This document shows positions 22,901 through 33,631 of a stretch of DNA of 47,500 nucleotides, in pieces. Position numbers and translations under genes: made by a program. The DNA comes from Tubulanus polymorphus (taxonomy: Eukaryota > Nemertea > Palaeonemertea > Tubulaniformes > Tubulanidae): the NCBI RefSeq assembly GCF_964204645.1, contig NC_134027.1, positions 115,001-162,500 on the forward strand, in the 5' to 3' direction. The first letter of the stretch is position 1, and each line of letters starts with the position of its first letter. The notes beneath the pieces are model-generated. The model saw nothing but the letters and a program-made list of their open reading frames with translations. It ran no database searches and was not told where the DNA came from.

Positions 22901-25426
22901 TGTCACTTTATAAAATGACGTTTGATAGGGCCATTTGACGGCCAATATGACAAACTATGAGCTTGACGTGATAGTTGGTGGTATATGTGTCTGTCATGAA
23001 ATACACGTGATATACACGTATAATAGACGTGAAATACACGTGAATAAACGTGAAATTCACGTGATTCGTGTCATCAGATAAATTTAATTAAATAACTCGG
23101 TGACGCGACACGGATTCTGAGATTAAAGGACACCAACATACATATATACATATATACAGTTTAACAGCAGCCGCGGCAGCAGCAGCAGCAGCAGCCTCAT
23201 TTATCAATGATCTCAATCCCTCTGTCTGAATTCATTCAATTAACCAATCACCTTCTTTTTGTAGCGGTGTGAAAAATGTATTTCTAAGATCGCATCTCGA
23301 CTCCGGTTCGAGTTGAGGAGAGGCTTATATCAAATCTGTATTATGGAGATTGATGATGATTTTCTGGCGACGTTTCGTGTGCGAATTTATTCTTCGTCTT
23401 GATTTATTCGTATCGTCGTTTCGGGCTAATCTGCGGCTCGTGGTATCAATTTCATTACAACCTCATCTCATCCAACACTTGCCCTCATCACCCCCCCCTC
23501 CTCACCCCTCCCCCTCCCCGCCATAGGAGTACTCCCAATACAACCATAATTCAAATATACATTATAAATTTGCCATCCAAATAGTTTCGGTGTGTTATAA
23601 TTATTTTGTTTTAATTTGTTATATGACTCGACAGTGGAACAGTTGTGAGTCTAGAATCCAACTCTCAAAGTCAAATAATCAGTCATTTTAGGTCAAACTA
23701 CTCAAAACTGTGGAACTGGATGCAGAAATATTCTGTCAGATGCTAGCTGTGATATGCGGTGATAATGTTACAGTGCAGTACTGTTTATACCGTATATAAA
23801 TTACCCTTCATTATTTTGTATCAAATCTTAGTTTGATCAATTAATAGAATTCAGAAAAATGTCCACGGAAAAATTGTCCCAATTTGTGAAGGAAAAAAAA
23901 AGTTAATAGTAATTATTTAATGTATATGAGTTTCTTTGTTTTGGATTGTAGATATTTCTCATAATTTTTCTAAAACATTAGTTTCCTATGAAGATAACTA
24001 TTAAGATATAAAACTCGAAACGCATCAGAATAAACTGCGCTAAGCTCAAGGAAACTTTTCGTGCTCTTTATATTTTCACTGTTGGATGATTATGATCACG
24101 GACTCTGAATGTTTCATCTCGACGGTAGTTTTACAGTAGATTTAATTCATAACAACACGATATCGATCTGCTGTATGAATATATAACGCGTCACTAGTTG
24201 TAACGGTGTTTGATGTGTATTATCACCCGATGATCATTAAACCGTGTGATTGTATTTTACGCTCCTTTTACGCCTAACGTTTAGGAATAATATCAAACTA
24301 TTGAGATATCATAAAAATAACAATTGATATCTCGAGGTACTTGAGACATCGCCGAGTAAAAAAGTGAAGTCAAGATGGGTGATTATATTTCTCAGGAAAT
24401 ACTCGGAACTCATGTTGCGATTTTAGATTGGATTTTCTCTTTGTTAGTTCACGATGATTTCCGTGTTTTGTGAAACGATCTCTGTGTTTTTTCTAATAGA
24501 CTGCTGCATACATTGAGCGAAGATCGATTTTTATATGAAACTAGACACAATCTCAATAACTAAAACATCCATAGTCTTCGACATCAGTTGCGATTGTCAA
24601 TAGTTAGAGTCAACTCAAAACTGTGCACAGTCGTCCAGTCATCCAGTCATCCCATGCGGTGGAAGTGTGCGTGAGGTGTGCGGGTGGTGTGCGTGAGGTG
24701 TGCGTGGGATGTGCACGAATGTATCTAAAACGCAGTTTTCGGATACTGATCCGTTCGAATCTGGTCGGATTCAATTTTACTGTGAAAAGTTGTCACTTAA
24801 TTTCCAAAATTCAATTTGATGAATCTATTTTTGATACCTGTTCAATTCATTGATTAAACCGATGCGTCACGTGTCGCTGTCACGTGATACTGCAGCAGAC
24901 GGCTTTTGTCGCCCGTTTTCAGAAGAAAGACAAAACCGGCGCCGATGAATTTCAATTCGTGGACATGAAAAATTCATTACTAAGTAGGAAAATGTAGTGA
25001 GTGCGACAACGCGGCTTCACCCCCCGTTAAAGCTTAGGTAATAAAACCAGGCTTATGTGAGCTGCAACTCAGCTGTTTTATGGAGGCTGGATGCAGTCAT
25101 CCCGACTATCTATCCATCATCTTACCGCAGTGGTGAGAGATGCTGTCAGGTAATCTCGGATTGCCGCTTCTAACCGCTCGATTTCAATTTCAAATCCAAC
25201 CACGTGCAATCAATTTATTTTCTTTTTTCAATACAAGATTTTATATATATGAAACGAACTGAAACGGGAAAAGTTTGGATATTTTTCGAACGAAAAAAGA
25301 AAGGTTGATTTCAAATGCTGCCAGAATTTACATTTTTCTTCAATTTCAAATTCGGATAATTGAAAATGGAAGACGTCGAGGGGGGCATTTATTCATAAAT
25401 TCATCTTACTTTGAACGTGAAGTAAT
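22901..25426. other. Non-coding stretch
   Basis: No gene recognised. It contains the ACGTG array at 22996-23070, a CAG run (23165-23195), a dispersed-word copy (about 23706-23725) and a GTGTGCGTGAG tandem patch (about 24662-24712). Confidence 0.5.
22996..23070 (+). repeat. ACGTG-rich tandem repeat (about 11 bp)
   Basis: Seven degenerate units of the form GAAATACACGT. Three contain the full E-box palindrome CACGTG (23004, 23037, 23058). Either a simple minisatellite or a clustered bHLH-type binding site. Confidence 0.7.
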
Positions 25427-25501
25427 TCGATTTTATCGCATTCGAAACTGATTCGATTAAAGAATTGAATTATAATCGATTAAACCTAGCGATTTGAAGC
25501 G
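25427..25501 (+). repeat. 75-bp direct repeat, left copy
   Basis: Matches 26445-26519 at about 91% by eye (7 differences). The pair brackets a 1.0-kb segment with the inverted-repeat element and tRNA-Gly. Confidence 0.75.
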
Positions 25502-25753
25502 GTAATAAAGAGGAATGAGCGTTTAGGGAATCTGCGCGATCGAGACTCCCGTGTGTGAATATTATATCCACATCTGAGCCGAATCTGATAAAACACAAGC
25601 TGCATTTAAAAACAGATCAGCACCGATAAAAAGTAGGTCGACTTGCGACGCGACGCGATCGGTTGCAGACTCTGGCATGCGATTGTCAGCGACGCAGTGA
25701 GAGATCTGTGCAGGCTGTGACTGTGGCGGTTGCGTCGTAAGCAGAATCTATGA

Positions 25754-26017
25754 CAGGGTCCGATCTAAGCACTTGTACGATTGCCCGGGCCAAAGTATAT
25801 TCTCATCAGGGCAAGTAGGTTATCATTATCACTTGTCTCCCGGGCTAGTGCAGTGCAATTTTATGTCACAAAGCTTTTTCCACACTAGATACAACGGATG
25901 ATAGTGCCACCAATCGGACTGTCTGTGTAGGGCAAGTAGCTTTTTAAGGGGGCTAGCGAAATTTCAGATACGCTTGCCCCCCGGGCAAGTGGCTTTCATT
26001 CCTTAGATCGGACCCTG
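25754..26017. mobile_element. 264-bp MITE-like element, possibly hAT-type
   Basis: Perfect 16-bp terminal inverted repeats: CAGGGTCCGATCTAAG at 25754-25769 and its reverse complement at 26002-26017. The element is flanked by a 5-bp direct duplication TATGA (25749-25753 and 26018-26022). The interior repeats the words GGGCAAGT and CCCGGGC and has a hairpin CTTGCCC-CCC-GGGCAAG (25973-25989). No transposase ORF, so it is non-autonomous. CAGGG termini and a 5-bp duplication fit some hAT lineages, but the superfamily is an inference. Confidence 0.8.
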
Positions 26018-26308
26018 TATGAACATGCGCGACTGATTGCAACTCGGATCGCTGGCAGTCGCTAGGGCCTATAGGTCGACTGCGGGTCGTTGGCGGTCAA
26101 TGAAATCCATCAGGTAGTAGAGGGGCAGGCAGGTGGACGGGTCAACGGTGAGGCTGTCAGTCGCGACAGAAAACTGCATCGCAGCGAGTCGCGAGGCCGG
26201 TTTGACCTAATCGCCATTATCTACAGACGTCACATGTGTTGTTCGTCGTTAACTATGGCTTAGCCGCTTACAGTTTACAGTCGACACAACGCGCCGATAT
26301 TACAAGCG

Positions 26309-26380
26309 GCGTTCGTGGTGTAAAGGTTAGCATCGTTGCCTTCCAAGCAGTGGATCCGGGTTCGATTCCCGGCGAACGCA
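26309..26380 (+). tRNA. tRNA-Gly (anticodon UCC)
   Basis: 72 nt. Acceptor GCGTTCG pairs with CGAACGC, discriminator A at 26380. Anticodon loop CTTCCAA has TCC at 26342-26344. The A-box region TGGTGTAAAGG and B box GGTTCGATTCC are intact, and a T5 stop follows at 26389-26393. No intron. The surrounding 77-codon open frame is accidental. Confidence 0.97.
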
Positions 26381-26388
26381 CGAATTTA

Positions 26389-26393
26389 TTTTT
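26389..26393 (+). terminator. Pol III T5 terminator of tRNA-Gly
   Basis: Five T residues 9 bp after the tRNA end. Confidence 0.7.
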
Positions 26394-26444
26394 CAATTTT
26401 TTAATCACGACCGGGTTGAAGGGGTTTGAATTAGTGGTGAATAA

Positions 26445-26519
26445 TCGATTTTATCGCATCCTAAACTGATTCGATTGAAGAATTCAATTCTAATCGATTA
26501 AACCTAACGATTTAAAGTG
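26445..26519 (+). repeat. 75-bp direct repeat, right copy
   Basis: Partner of 25427-25501, same orientation, offset 1018 bp. It is followed directly by three decayed copies of the dispersed 20-bp word (about 26515-26582). Confidence 0.75.
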
Positions 26520-27392
26520 GAACTGGATCCTGAACTGTGGAACTGGGTCCTAGAATGCGGAACTGGGTCCTGAACTGTGCACTACGTCCTGGGGGTATAT
26601 TCCAGTGTTTTATCACTGCCTTTACTTTGCTCTTTCATGCAAAATGCTGCACTCGGCAATATTTCCACACAATCCGTATTTTCGAAGCTAATTTCCACTG
26701 AAATCGAACGATAACTAGCTACAATTTCTGTGAACAATTCGTCCATTATTTACCGTCAAGGCGACAACAGTATCTGTAGCCTCCGGTCATAATTAACAAT
26801 CTATTCAAATAAATTACTGATACAAGAAATTAACGTTTCTTTAAGAATGCCTCTCGCACCCCCTCCCCGCACCCCCTAACAAGAATCATTATGATTTGAA
26901 GAGCTCGCCATGCTCGATACAGAGAGATTCACGCGAACGGACAAGACGGGACCAATTCAATAAAAACAAGAGAGAGAGATATTAGAGATTTACAGATGAA
27001 ATGAAATTGTCACGGAAGATGCTGTTAATAGTTCCTACATCAAAAGGAAGTAAATTTACGAGTAATTTTCCGCACGACGGAACAAATTTGTAATTTCACA
27101 AGGCGCCATCTTGCTATTGAATTATGTGTCGCGATAAATGAATGTCATGAAATGCTATTTGAACCAGTGAGTGAAAATCGATTTATGTTACATTATAATC
27201 CACACCCCCTACGCGCCCTCTCCTCCCTCCTCCCTCCCGCGTGCTGCGAAGATCTGTTAGTTCTTGTTGTGGAAATCATTTCTCATTTTAGTTGTATATA
27301 TGATCAATGATGTTTATAATGAAATTTATTGAACGCCATAATCCATCCAGAGACCATCTAAAATCGAGTAACTCAACTACCAATCGACATTG

Positions 27393-27515
27393 GGGAGCTT
27401 GAAACTAACGGACCATCCTGAAACAAGTATTGGGGAACTTGAAACTCGAGGACCATGCAGATTAGAGGGGAGCTAGAAACTGAGAGGTCATGGAGAAATA
27501 AGTTTGAAACTTAAG
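27393..27515 (+). repeat. Degenerate 40-bp tandem repeat, 3 copies
   Basis: Each unit contains GGGGA(G/A)CT(T/A)GAAACT followed by GGACCAT or GGTCATG. Spacing is about 40 bp. Confidence 0.65.
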
Positions 27516-28532
27516 ACTGGTTTCAGTTCCACAATTCTTAGAATTTGCGTCTAGCTATGGATTAAACTTTGGGAATGAACCAATTTTGAACCAAGGCGCT
27601 TACATAATCGCAACTTCAGAGCTGACATATATCTGCTGTTTTCCTTACTAACAGTTGAAAATGATGATTATTAATAAGAGCTGATTCTATAGATTAGTTC
27701 TAGAGATATTAACTTATCGGGCTAAAAGACACAGAGTGAATAGGGTTATTGCTCCACCACCGATCTCTGTAACCACCAGTAATTACATTTATCATGCATG
27801 CACACCCATTTTCACAACTCATTCATGAATATTATACCGAAAATTAGATGAAAAATCTGCTTATATTTTTCATAGACTGCATGTGTTTATTTTTGTTTCT
27901 GTTAGAAATTAGGACTAATAAGTTTGGACAAAAATTCGGACTTTATTGAAAACAGATGCATTTAATGCAGTTGCTCGTATTTGAGAACTCTTGCTTTTTT
28001 CTGAAGGAAAGATATATCGAATAAAGTTGCTGCTATATTGACTGAATATTTCTCCCTTGAGAGATTCATCCGCAGTCATAGAATCAACCGACTGCAATTT
28101 ACAGTTTATTACTGATAATAAATTCACGCCCTGTAGTAGGTGATAATATCATGAGATTATCAGATTACAATCTCAATAGAATCTCAATAGGAATTGAGAT
28201 TAAAAATAATGCAATTATGTACACCCCTGAAACGCCTTATACAGATGTGACTAAATCTCAGGTGATCATAATTCCCCTCTCCCTCCCCTCTTCCTCTCCT
28301 CTCCCTCTCCCTCTCCATCGGTTCATCTCAATCTTATAATTGGATTATTAATTGAAGAAGCTTCTCTGAATGTTAATTAAGATGAACGACGCTTAGCGAA
28401 AAATATGTCGATCTTTTCGTGGAGTGCAGAAAATTGCTTCAAGTCTGTGATAATATTAAGTGATGCTATCAAAGATTTTCTTCGCAAGGAATGAAGACGG
28501 TTAAACAGTTCGGGCAAGTCATCTGATGAGAT

Positions 28533-28601
28533 CACACTACACACTACACACTACACACTACACACTACACACTACACACTACACACTACACACTACACAC
28601 T
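28533..28601 (+). repeat. 7-bp microsatellite (CACTACA)n
   Basis: About ten uninterrupted CACTACA units. Confidence 0.9.
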
Positions 28602-30486
28602 TCAGCCGTGGAAATGTAATCTTTTGAATAATGTTAAAGTCTATTATATTCTCTCAAATTAATGGTTACTAATGTTAATATTGAGACGATTAATTTACGA
28701 AATAATAATTTAAACAACCTCCCTTGAAGTAATGTGCAGGAAAGACTTCTTTTCTCGCTCAGACTCAACTAACTTGTTTTCATCTGATGCATACCTTGAC
28801 CCAGTTCCACAGTCGTGAGTTAAAGTTAGTTTATTTTCAATGAGTTAAATCTTAACAACTCCGGAACTGGACCACTTCTGTTTTATGTATTTGTTCACAC
28901 GTGACGTTGTTCTCTAACTCATGTCTTTTGATTTTAATCCGTGATGAATAAATTGCATTTACAATCTTTATATTCATATTTACAGTTTTCAAGAACTTTT
29001 CATCTTTAGCGAAATTTATTGTGAGATTTTTCTTATATATTCGTTATACACGTGATATTGTCGTTTTCTCGACTCAAGTGGATTTAGATTTTCAGACTTT
29101 CTTTACTGGTGATATTTTCTAACGATGTTAGATTTTCTCGCACGCGATTTAATGGACACAAACACTATTACTATACGTGAAACCGATGATGATCGATTCT
29201 CTGAGTTCTGATGCGATCCCGAGGACGTTTTCCATTATATGCTCTTTCATTCAGCGTAAATTATAAGGCGAAGCGATGATGACCAACTCGGGGCCAGAAT
29301 ATCATTAATTGTCTGCAAAGAGATGATATCAACGCCGAGAGCTCATCTCTGAACTCCGTTACATTTCACTGAACCAGAATATTAACCCGTTATAAAAAAA
29401 ACCTACGTTTATCTTTGCTCGAGCCAGGTCCCCCTTTGGAAGATATAAATTACGACAGTCCGGTCGTCACGGGGTCACCAGGGGCTCGTCGAACTCGACA
29501 GAATTTCTATCAGTACTGTTTCTATTAATCATTCAATTAACGCGTATATGTCTCACAGGTGCCGGGACCAGTGTCGGATTATGATATCAATTTGGACAGT
29601 TAATTCAGTCCTCAGCGACACGACGCTGAACGTCCTGAGAACCGTAGTGTTAATCCGTATAGGCGACGAGTGTTTATTGTCTATGAGAGTGTCCACACTC
29701 GGGAATCGAAATGACTATTCCGTTTAAACTGAACGTACTATACACAGACTGCTGCGCATACATATTTCAGAGTTTGTTAATTCATTGAAAACAACAAAAA
29801 AAATCATTGAGATAGAAGAAGAGTTTTGTATATTTTCCTAAAGTCGAGCAGCAGGTATCAATCTGCAGCCTGGACGTACTTTACGCAGACTAATGCTGCA
29901 TATTTCAATATACGTTTATCAGAGTTTTTAAATTCATCGATAATTTTTTCTTTTAATGTCTTTCAATTTCTAAACTATCTTTGCTGATTGTGAGGTTTGT
30001 TTTAAAATGTCTTATAATTTTCTGGAGTGGAGTTCTACATTGTAGGCAAATAAATTATTATTGCTATTATAATTATGGGAATAACAAAGAAATTCATTGA
30101 GATAAAAGTACGGATACAATCAGCATTAAGAGTGAGTTCAGATCTCACAAAACTGAATTATCCAACATTAATTCGTTACATCTCAAATTTCTGTAAAAAT
30201 TATGGTAATTGCGGGTCCCCGGGGACGCGGAGTGTAAACGAAAAACGTTTGGTCAAAACTTGAGTCGGGTGAAACTGTCAGTGGACATATTGCCTTCGAT
30301 ACGAGACGTTTGTCTAAGACAATAACATCATTAATTCAAAAACCTGTGAAGATGGACGACGACAGCGGAATCGACGCCAGGGAATAAAATGGGATATTTT
30401 TCTGTGACTAATCGGACGCTATGACCTGTCATTTATTAAATGATGATTTAATTAAACGCATCTCAAAAGACATTAGTTAGATCTAC

Positions 30487-30600
30487 AGACACAGACAGAG
30501 AGAGGGGAGAGGGGAGTGAGAGGAGAGAGTGGAGAGAGGGGGAGAGGGGAGTGAGAGGAGAGAGGGGAGTGAGAGGAGAGGGGAGAGAGAGGAGAAATAT
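30487..30600 (+). repeat. Purine-rich tract
   Basis: Nearly pure A/G with repeated GGGGAGTGAGAGGAGAG words. Confidence 0.85.
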
Positions 30601-31240
30601 TGCTTCTTTATCTTAGCCTGAATTTATGCATATTTTGAAGAGAAAGATTTATTACTGGAATTTTCAAATAAAATGTTTTATGTCTATCATAATTCTGAAG
30701 GTTCAGACCCAGGCTCCAGTTACAGTCATGAGTTACGATAGTCTAGAAGTTATCATAAATCATAAAAGTGATCACAAGTTGTTATATTGACTGGAGAGAC
30801 TGGTCTGGCCTGCAATCAAAGCGATGACTATATTGTTTCTGACTCCAGGGCGGCTCGATACCAACCAGTCGGGACCAACAATAAAACCCGGTCGAATTGA
30901 CATTGGTCATGTCTAACAACTTACAACCGGTCTTAAGAATAAAACATATTTGCTCGTTTCCTGGGATTAAGACTAATCTCTGTAATAATCTGCGGATTAG
31001 TGATAGGGATTATCCATCATTTTTATTACTGATATTTAGTGTTAATTACACGAGAGAATCTAATTATTCATCAGTTTGGTGTTTACATTAGATTCCTGCC
31101 AGAATCCAGATAAACTCTATAGACCATCATCATCACCCCCTCCCCCCCTGACTGCGGGAACACAGACCATAAATTCTCAAAACAATTTCCATATACCTAA
31201 TGACGTTTTGGCGATACATCTTAACAATCACACTACACAA

Positions 31241-31299
31241 TTACACGCACTCACCCTCGCAAAATTACACGCACTCACCCTCGCAAAATTACACGCACG
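31241..31299 (+). repeat. 24-bp tandem repeat, 2.5 copies
   Basis: Unit CACTCACCCTCGCAAAATTA plus CACG, repeated exactly. Confidence 0.85.
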
Positions 31300-32026
31300 G
31301 AAATATACACTAAAATACACGCAGAAATTCATATTTCATCTCGTTTTAGATGGGATGAAATATTTTCGTGGATTTCAATAAAAGCCACAGAATCGACAAA
31401 AATCAACGACCGGCGAAAATAAACGGCGTCCGCCACTCGCTCGTGCGGGATCAGATAATAAAACACATCGGTTGTAATTAGGATGAAGTTAATGTGAATT
31501 TATGAAGAGTCGTTGATTACCTTTGATGTGTGTTTTTTATCATTAGACAGACCAGCTGTTTCTATAACTACATCCTTCTAGTCTAATAAATACCCTTACC
31601 CCAGCTCACGCCCCCTAGCGGAAAAATTAAAAATTGAATTCTCTGCTATCGAGACAATTCATTTTTGTAAAATATACAAGGTGAAGGTGAAATCATTCTC
31701 AAAAGGTGGCCATGAATTCGGTAGTTTTTGTGGTCTAAAAATCTCGCTAGGTCAGTTTTAGATTGTTCTGTTAATAGCATGTGAGATAAAAGGTCTCCGT
31801 GTTATTGAGATGACGTCTCTGTGGGGCTCAGTTCTGTACACGAGAATTTCACTATGAAACAGCGACAGCGACTAGAATATAGTTTTATTCATACAACCAT
31901 CATATCTATTACAACCACGGAAAACAACACAAAAACACGGAAAATAAAGTTCGATCGCTCCTTTTCGTGACGTAGAAACTTTTAGAGAACCTCAAATAAA
32001 CGGCAGAATTTTCATTTGGAAAATAT

Positions 32027-32034
32027 TGACGTCA
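32027..32034 (+). promoter_or_regulatory. CRE upstream of receptor copy 2
   Basis: TGACGTCA, about 235 bp upstream of the ATG. The same position in copy 1 reads TGACATCA on the plus strand (3203-3210), which breaks the palindrome. A half site in TGACGTAGAAAC nearby is kept in both copies. Confidence 0.35.
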
Positions 32035-32075
32035 CTTTCTATGGCTATAAATAAATCCGTTGAAAACCTCTCCTT

Positions 32076-32083
32076 TATAAATA
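32076..32083 (+). promoter_or_regulatory. Candidate TATA box, receptor copy 2
   Basis: TATAAATA at the position of TATATAAA in copy 1. A second TATAAATA lies at 32046-32053 and is AAAAATAA in copy 1, so the downstream one is the better shared candidate. Confidence 0.4.
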
Positions 32084-32102
32084 TATGAATGTAGTTGAAT
32101 TT

Positions 32103-32135
32103 ATGCACACGTTCCGCAACTTATTTCATCAGTAG
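32103..32135 (+). other. Short upstream ORF in receptor copy 2 leader
   Basis: Ten codons, MHTFRNLFHQ, aligned with MHTFRDFFHQ in copy 1. It starts close to the predicted transcription start. Confidence 0.25.
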
Positions 32136-32138
32136 TGA

Positions 32139-32234
32139 ATGGAAGCAGTTTATATTAACACGAAGAGAATATTTCTAGATTTAATTTACGTCTCATTCAC
32201 TGAAAGTTTTACTGATGAATTCATTCAAATTTAA
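32139..32234 (+). other. Upstream ORF of 31 codons in receptor copy 2 leader
   Basis: Begins MEAVYINTKR, ends EFIQI. One amino acid differs from copy 1 and no synonymous difference is present. The central RIFLDLIYVSF is hydrophobic. Either a translated regulatory peptide or a by-product of a very similar leader. Confidence 0.35.
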
Positions 32235-32251
32235 CACAATAGGAAAATCAA

Positions 32252-32275
32252 ATGGTTGAAAAGTCAGATGTTTGA
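32252..32275 (+). other. Upstream ORF overlapping the receptor start
   Basis: ATG at 32252 opens MVEKSDV and stops at 32273-32275, after the receptor ATG at 32268 and in another frame. Copy 1 has the same arrangement. Its +4 base is G whereas the receptor ATG has T, so scanning ribosomes might favour it. Confidence 0.35.
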
Positions 32276-33323
32276 TTACAACATTACCAGTACAAGTGTT
32301 ACATTGACGACACCTCGACTCAACCTGTGTCAGAGTGTTCAAACTCGCCCTGTTAAATGGTTTTACAAATTCAATGTTTTAGTATATCTAGGCTGGTATC
32401 TACCGGGGTCAGTACTAGGTTTGATATTCAACGCATTCACGTTGTTAGTTCTAAAACGATTTAAATCTGATGTTTATTTTCTCATCAAAATTCTCGCTGT
32501 AAACGATCTTTTGTTTATGATCGCTACATTCATTTTGTATCCGCTGAGAACTGCGTACATTTACGCCGTTTTGGGGGATTTTCTGTTTCGCGTAGATGAC
32601 TGGCATTTTGGTTGGATTTTTATCTCAGTCGCTTTGCCGTTTTTCTACATATTTCAGATGACACGTAACTGGTGCACTGTACTGCTCAGTCTAGAGCGGT
32701 TAATCGTCGTATTGTTTCCTATAAAATCTCGTAAATTTCCCAAGAAGTTGATATCAGTTTGGGCGATGGTGTTTATTTCATTGTTAGGTTTTTGTGGTCA
32801 TTTTATTCAATTTATACGAGGTCATAGTTTGGGATTCTTGAACTGTCCCTCATATTGGCCGTATATCATGATACGGGCTAAACAATATTATCCTAAATGG
32901 GTTAGACAAATGTTTTATGAATGGCGTTACATAACATCAGAGCGCTATTTATTCCTGTATCTAACTGCTATTCTTCCGATTTGTATTTTGATTTTCACCA
33001 ATGTAATTCTAATTTCGGTGATATTTTACCGTCGGGTTACTCGACGTTCACAGCTCGGTGTAACTGATGAATCGTCTAGAAGGGAAATGAGGGTTTTGAG
33101 GATGGTTTTATCAGTAGTTTTATTGTTTATTATTTGTGAAGGGTTTGGTTTTATCGACCGCGTGATGGGATCGCTTGTCAACCGTATAAGACAAATATCG
33201 TTAGGATTTTCTATCATTGATTCGTCAGTAAATTTTATCGTGTATTGCGCGACAAATGATAAATTCAGAAAAGAAGCAATTCATATTTCATTTATTTATT
33301 TCCTGAATAATTTACATCAATAA
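32268..33323 (+). CDS. Rhodopsin-class GPCR, orphan, copy 2, tail replaced by LINE sequence
   Basis: 351 codons from the first ATG (again preceded by TTG and three in-frame codons). All seven membrane segments, ERL, the extracellular Cys and NFIVY match copy 1; overall identity is roughly 85% by eye. Codons through FRKEAIHI are receptor; from 33289 the sequence is the 3' end of the inserted LINE, read antisense, giving a tail SFIYFLNNLHQ and a stop at 33321-33323. That stop overlaps an AATAAA (33319-33324). The native tail continues at 38295. Because only the post-TM7 tail is altered, a receptor could still fold, but surface trafficking or arrestin coupling may differ. Whether it is expressed cannot be told from sequence. 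Confidence 0.85.
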   Translation: MFDYNITSTSVTLTTPRLNLCQSVQTRPVKWFYKFNVLVYLGWYLPGSVLGLIFNAFTLLVLKRFKSDVYFLIKILAVNDLLFMIATFILYPLRTAYIYAVLGDFLFRVDDWHFGWIFISVALPFFYIFQMTRNWCTVLLSLERLIVVLFPIKSRKFPKKLISVWAMVFISLLGFCGHFIQFIRGHSLGFLNCPSYWPYIMIRAKQYYPKWVRQMFYEWRYITSERYLFLYLTAILPICILIFTNVILISVIFYRRVTRRSQLGVTDESSRREMRVLRMVLSVVLLFIICEGFGFIDRVMGSLVNRIRQISLGFSIIDSSVNFIVYCATNDKFRKEAIHISFIYFLNNLHQ

Positions 33324-33324
33324 A
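33319..33324 (+). promoter_or_regulatory. AATAAA poly(A) signal in LINE antisense, downstream of receptor copy 2
   Basis: AATAAA overlaps the new stop codon of receptor copy 2. If used, the receptor mRNA would end inside the LINE 3' UTR. Confidence 0.35.
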
Positions 33325-33461
33325 TAGATACCAGACAAAATTACAATAGATGATTAATTTGGTTCATACAAAATATATATAAACTGATGTAAAATAACAG
33401 CAGGGCAACCAGAGGAAAGCAGAGCTTGTAATATCAGGCACCCCAAAAGGAACAAATAGAG

Positions 33462-33605
33462 ATGAAATACGCACGATACACACGCACACACACTCGCAAG
33501 CAAGCAGCACACACGCACACACCAAAACACCCACCACATATAAGAAAACCACACACATATATTCACACACATTTACAAATAGACACACACACACACACAA
33601 AAATC
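33462..33605 (+). repeat. CA-rich tract in LINE 3' UTR
   Basis: CACACA, ACACACGCACACAC and similar words, read as GT-rich on the LINE sense strand. Confidence 0.8.
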
Positions 33606-33631
33606 TATACATATAAATACATAAAGTTATA

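Larger units (their letters stand above)
26520..31856. other. Long non-coding stretch between tRNA-Gly and receptor copy 2
   Basis: No gene recognised in 5.3 kb. It holds a degenerate 40-bp repeat (27393-27515), a CACTACA microsatellite (28533-28601), an AG tract (30487-30600), a retroposon-tail-like AT tract near 30034-30055 and a 24-bp repeat (31241-31299). A TATA-like word near 29443 has no ORF beside it. Confidence 0.5.
31857..33288 (+). repeat. Inverted duplication, right arm
   Basis: Partner of 1880-3416. It is interrupted by the LINE after 33288 and resumes at 38295, where about 45 bp more can be matched. Mosaic identity: leader about 98%, several exact coding blocks, and clearly diverged patches. 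Confidence 0.85.

Noticed and set aside
22285-22938. 217-codon Ser/Leu/Pro protein
   Set aside because: Low-complexity translation of a C/T array that is open in several frames at once.
25427-26519. LTR pair of a retroelement
   Set aside because: The repeats are only 75 bp, and the 0.9 kb between them has no retroviral-type coding sequence, only a short inverted-repeat element and a tRNA.
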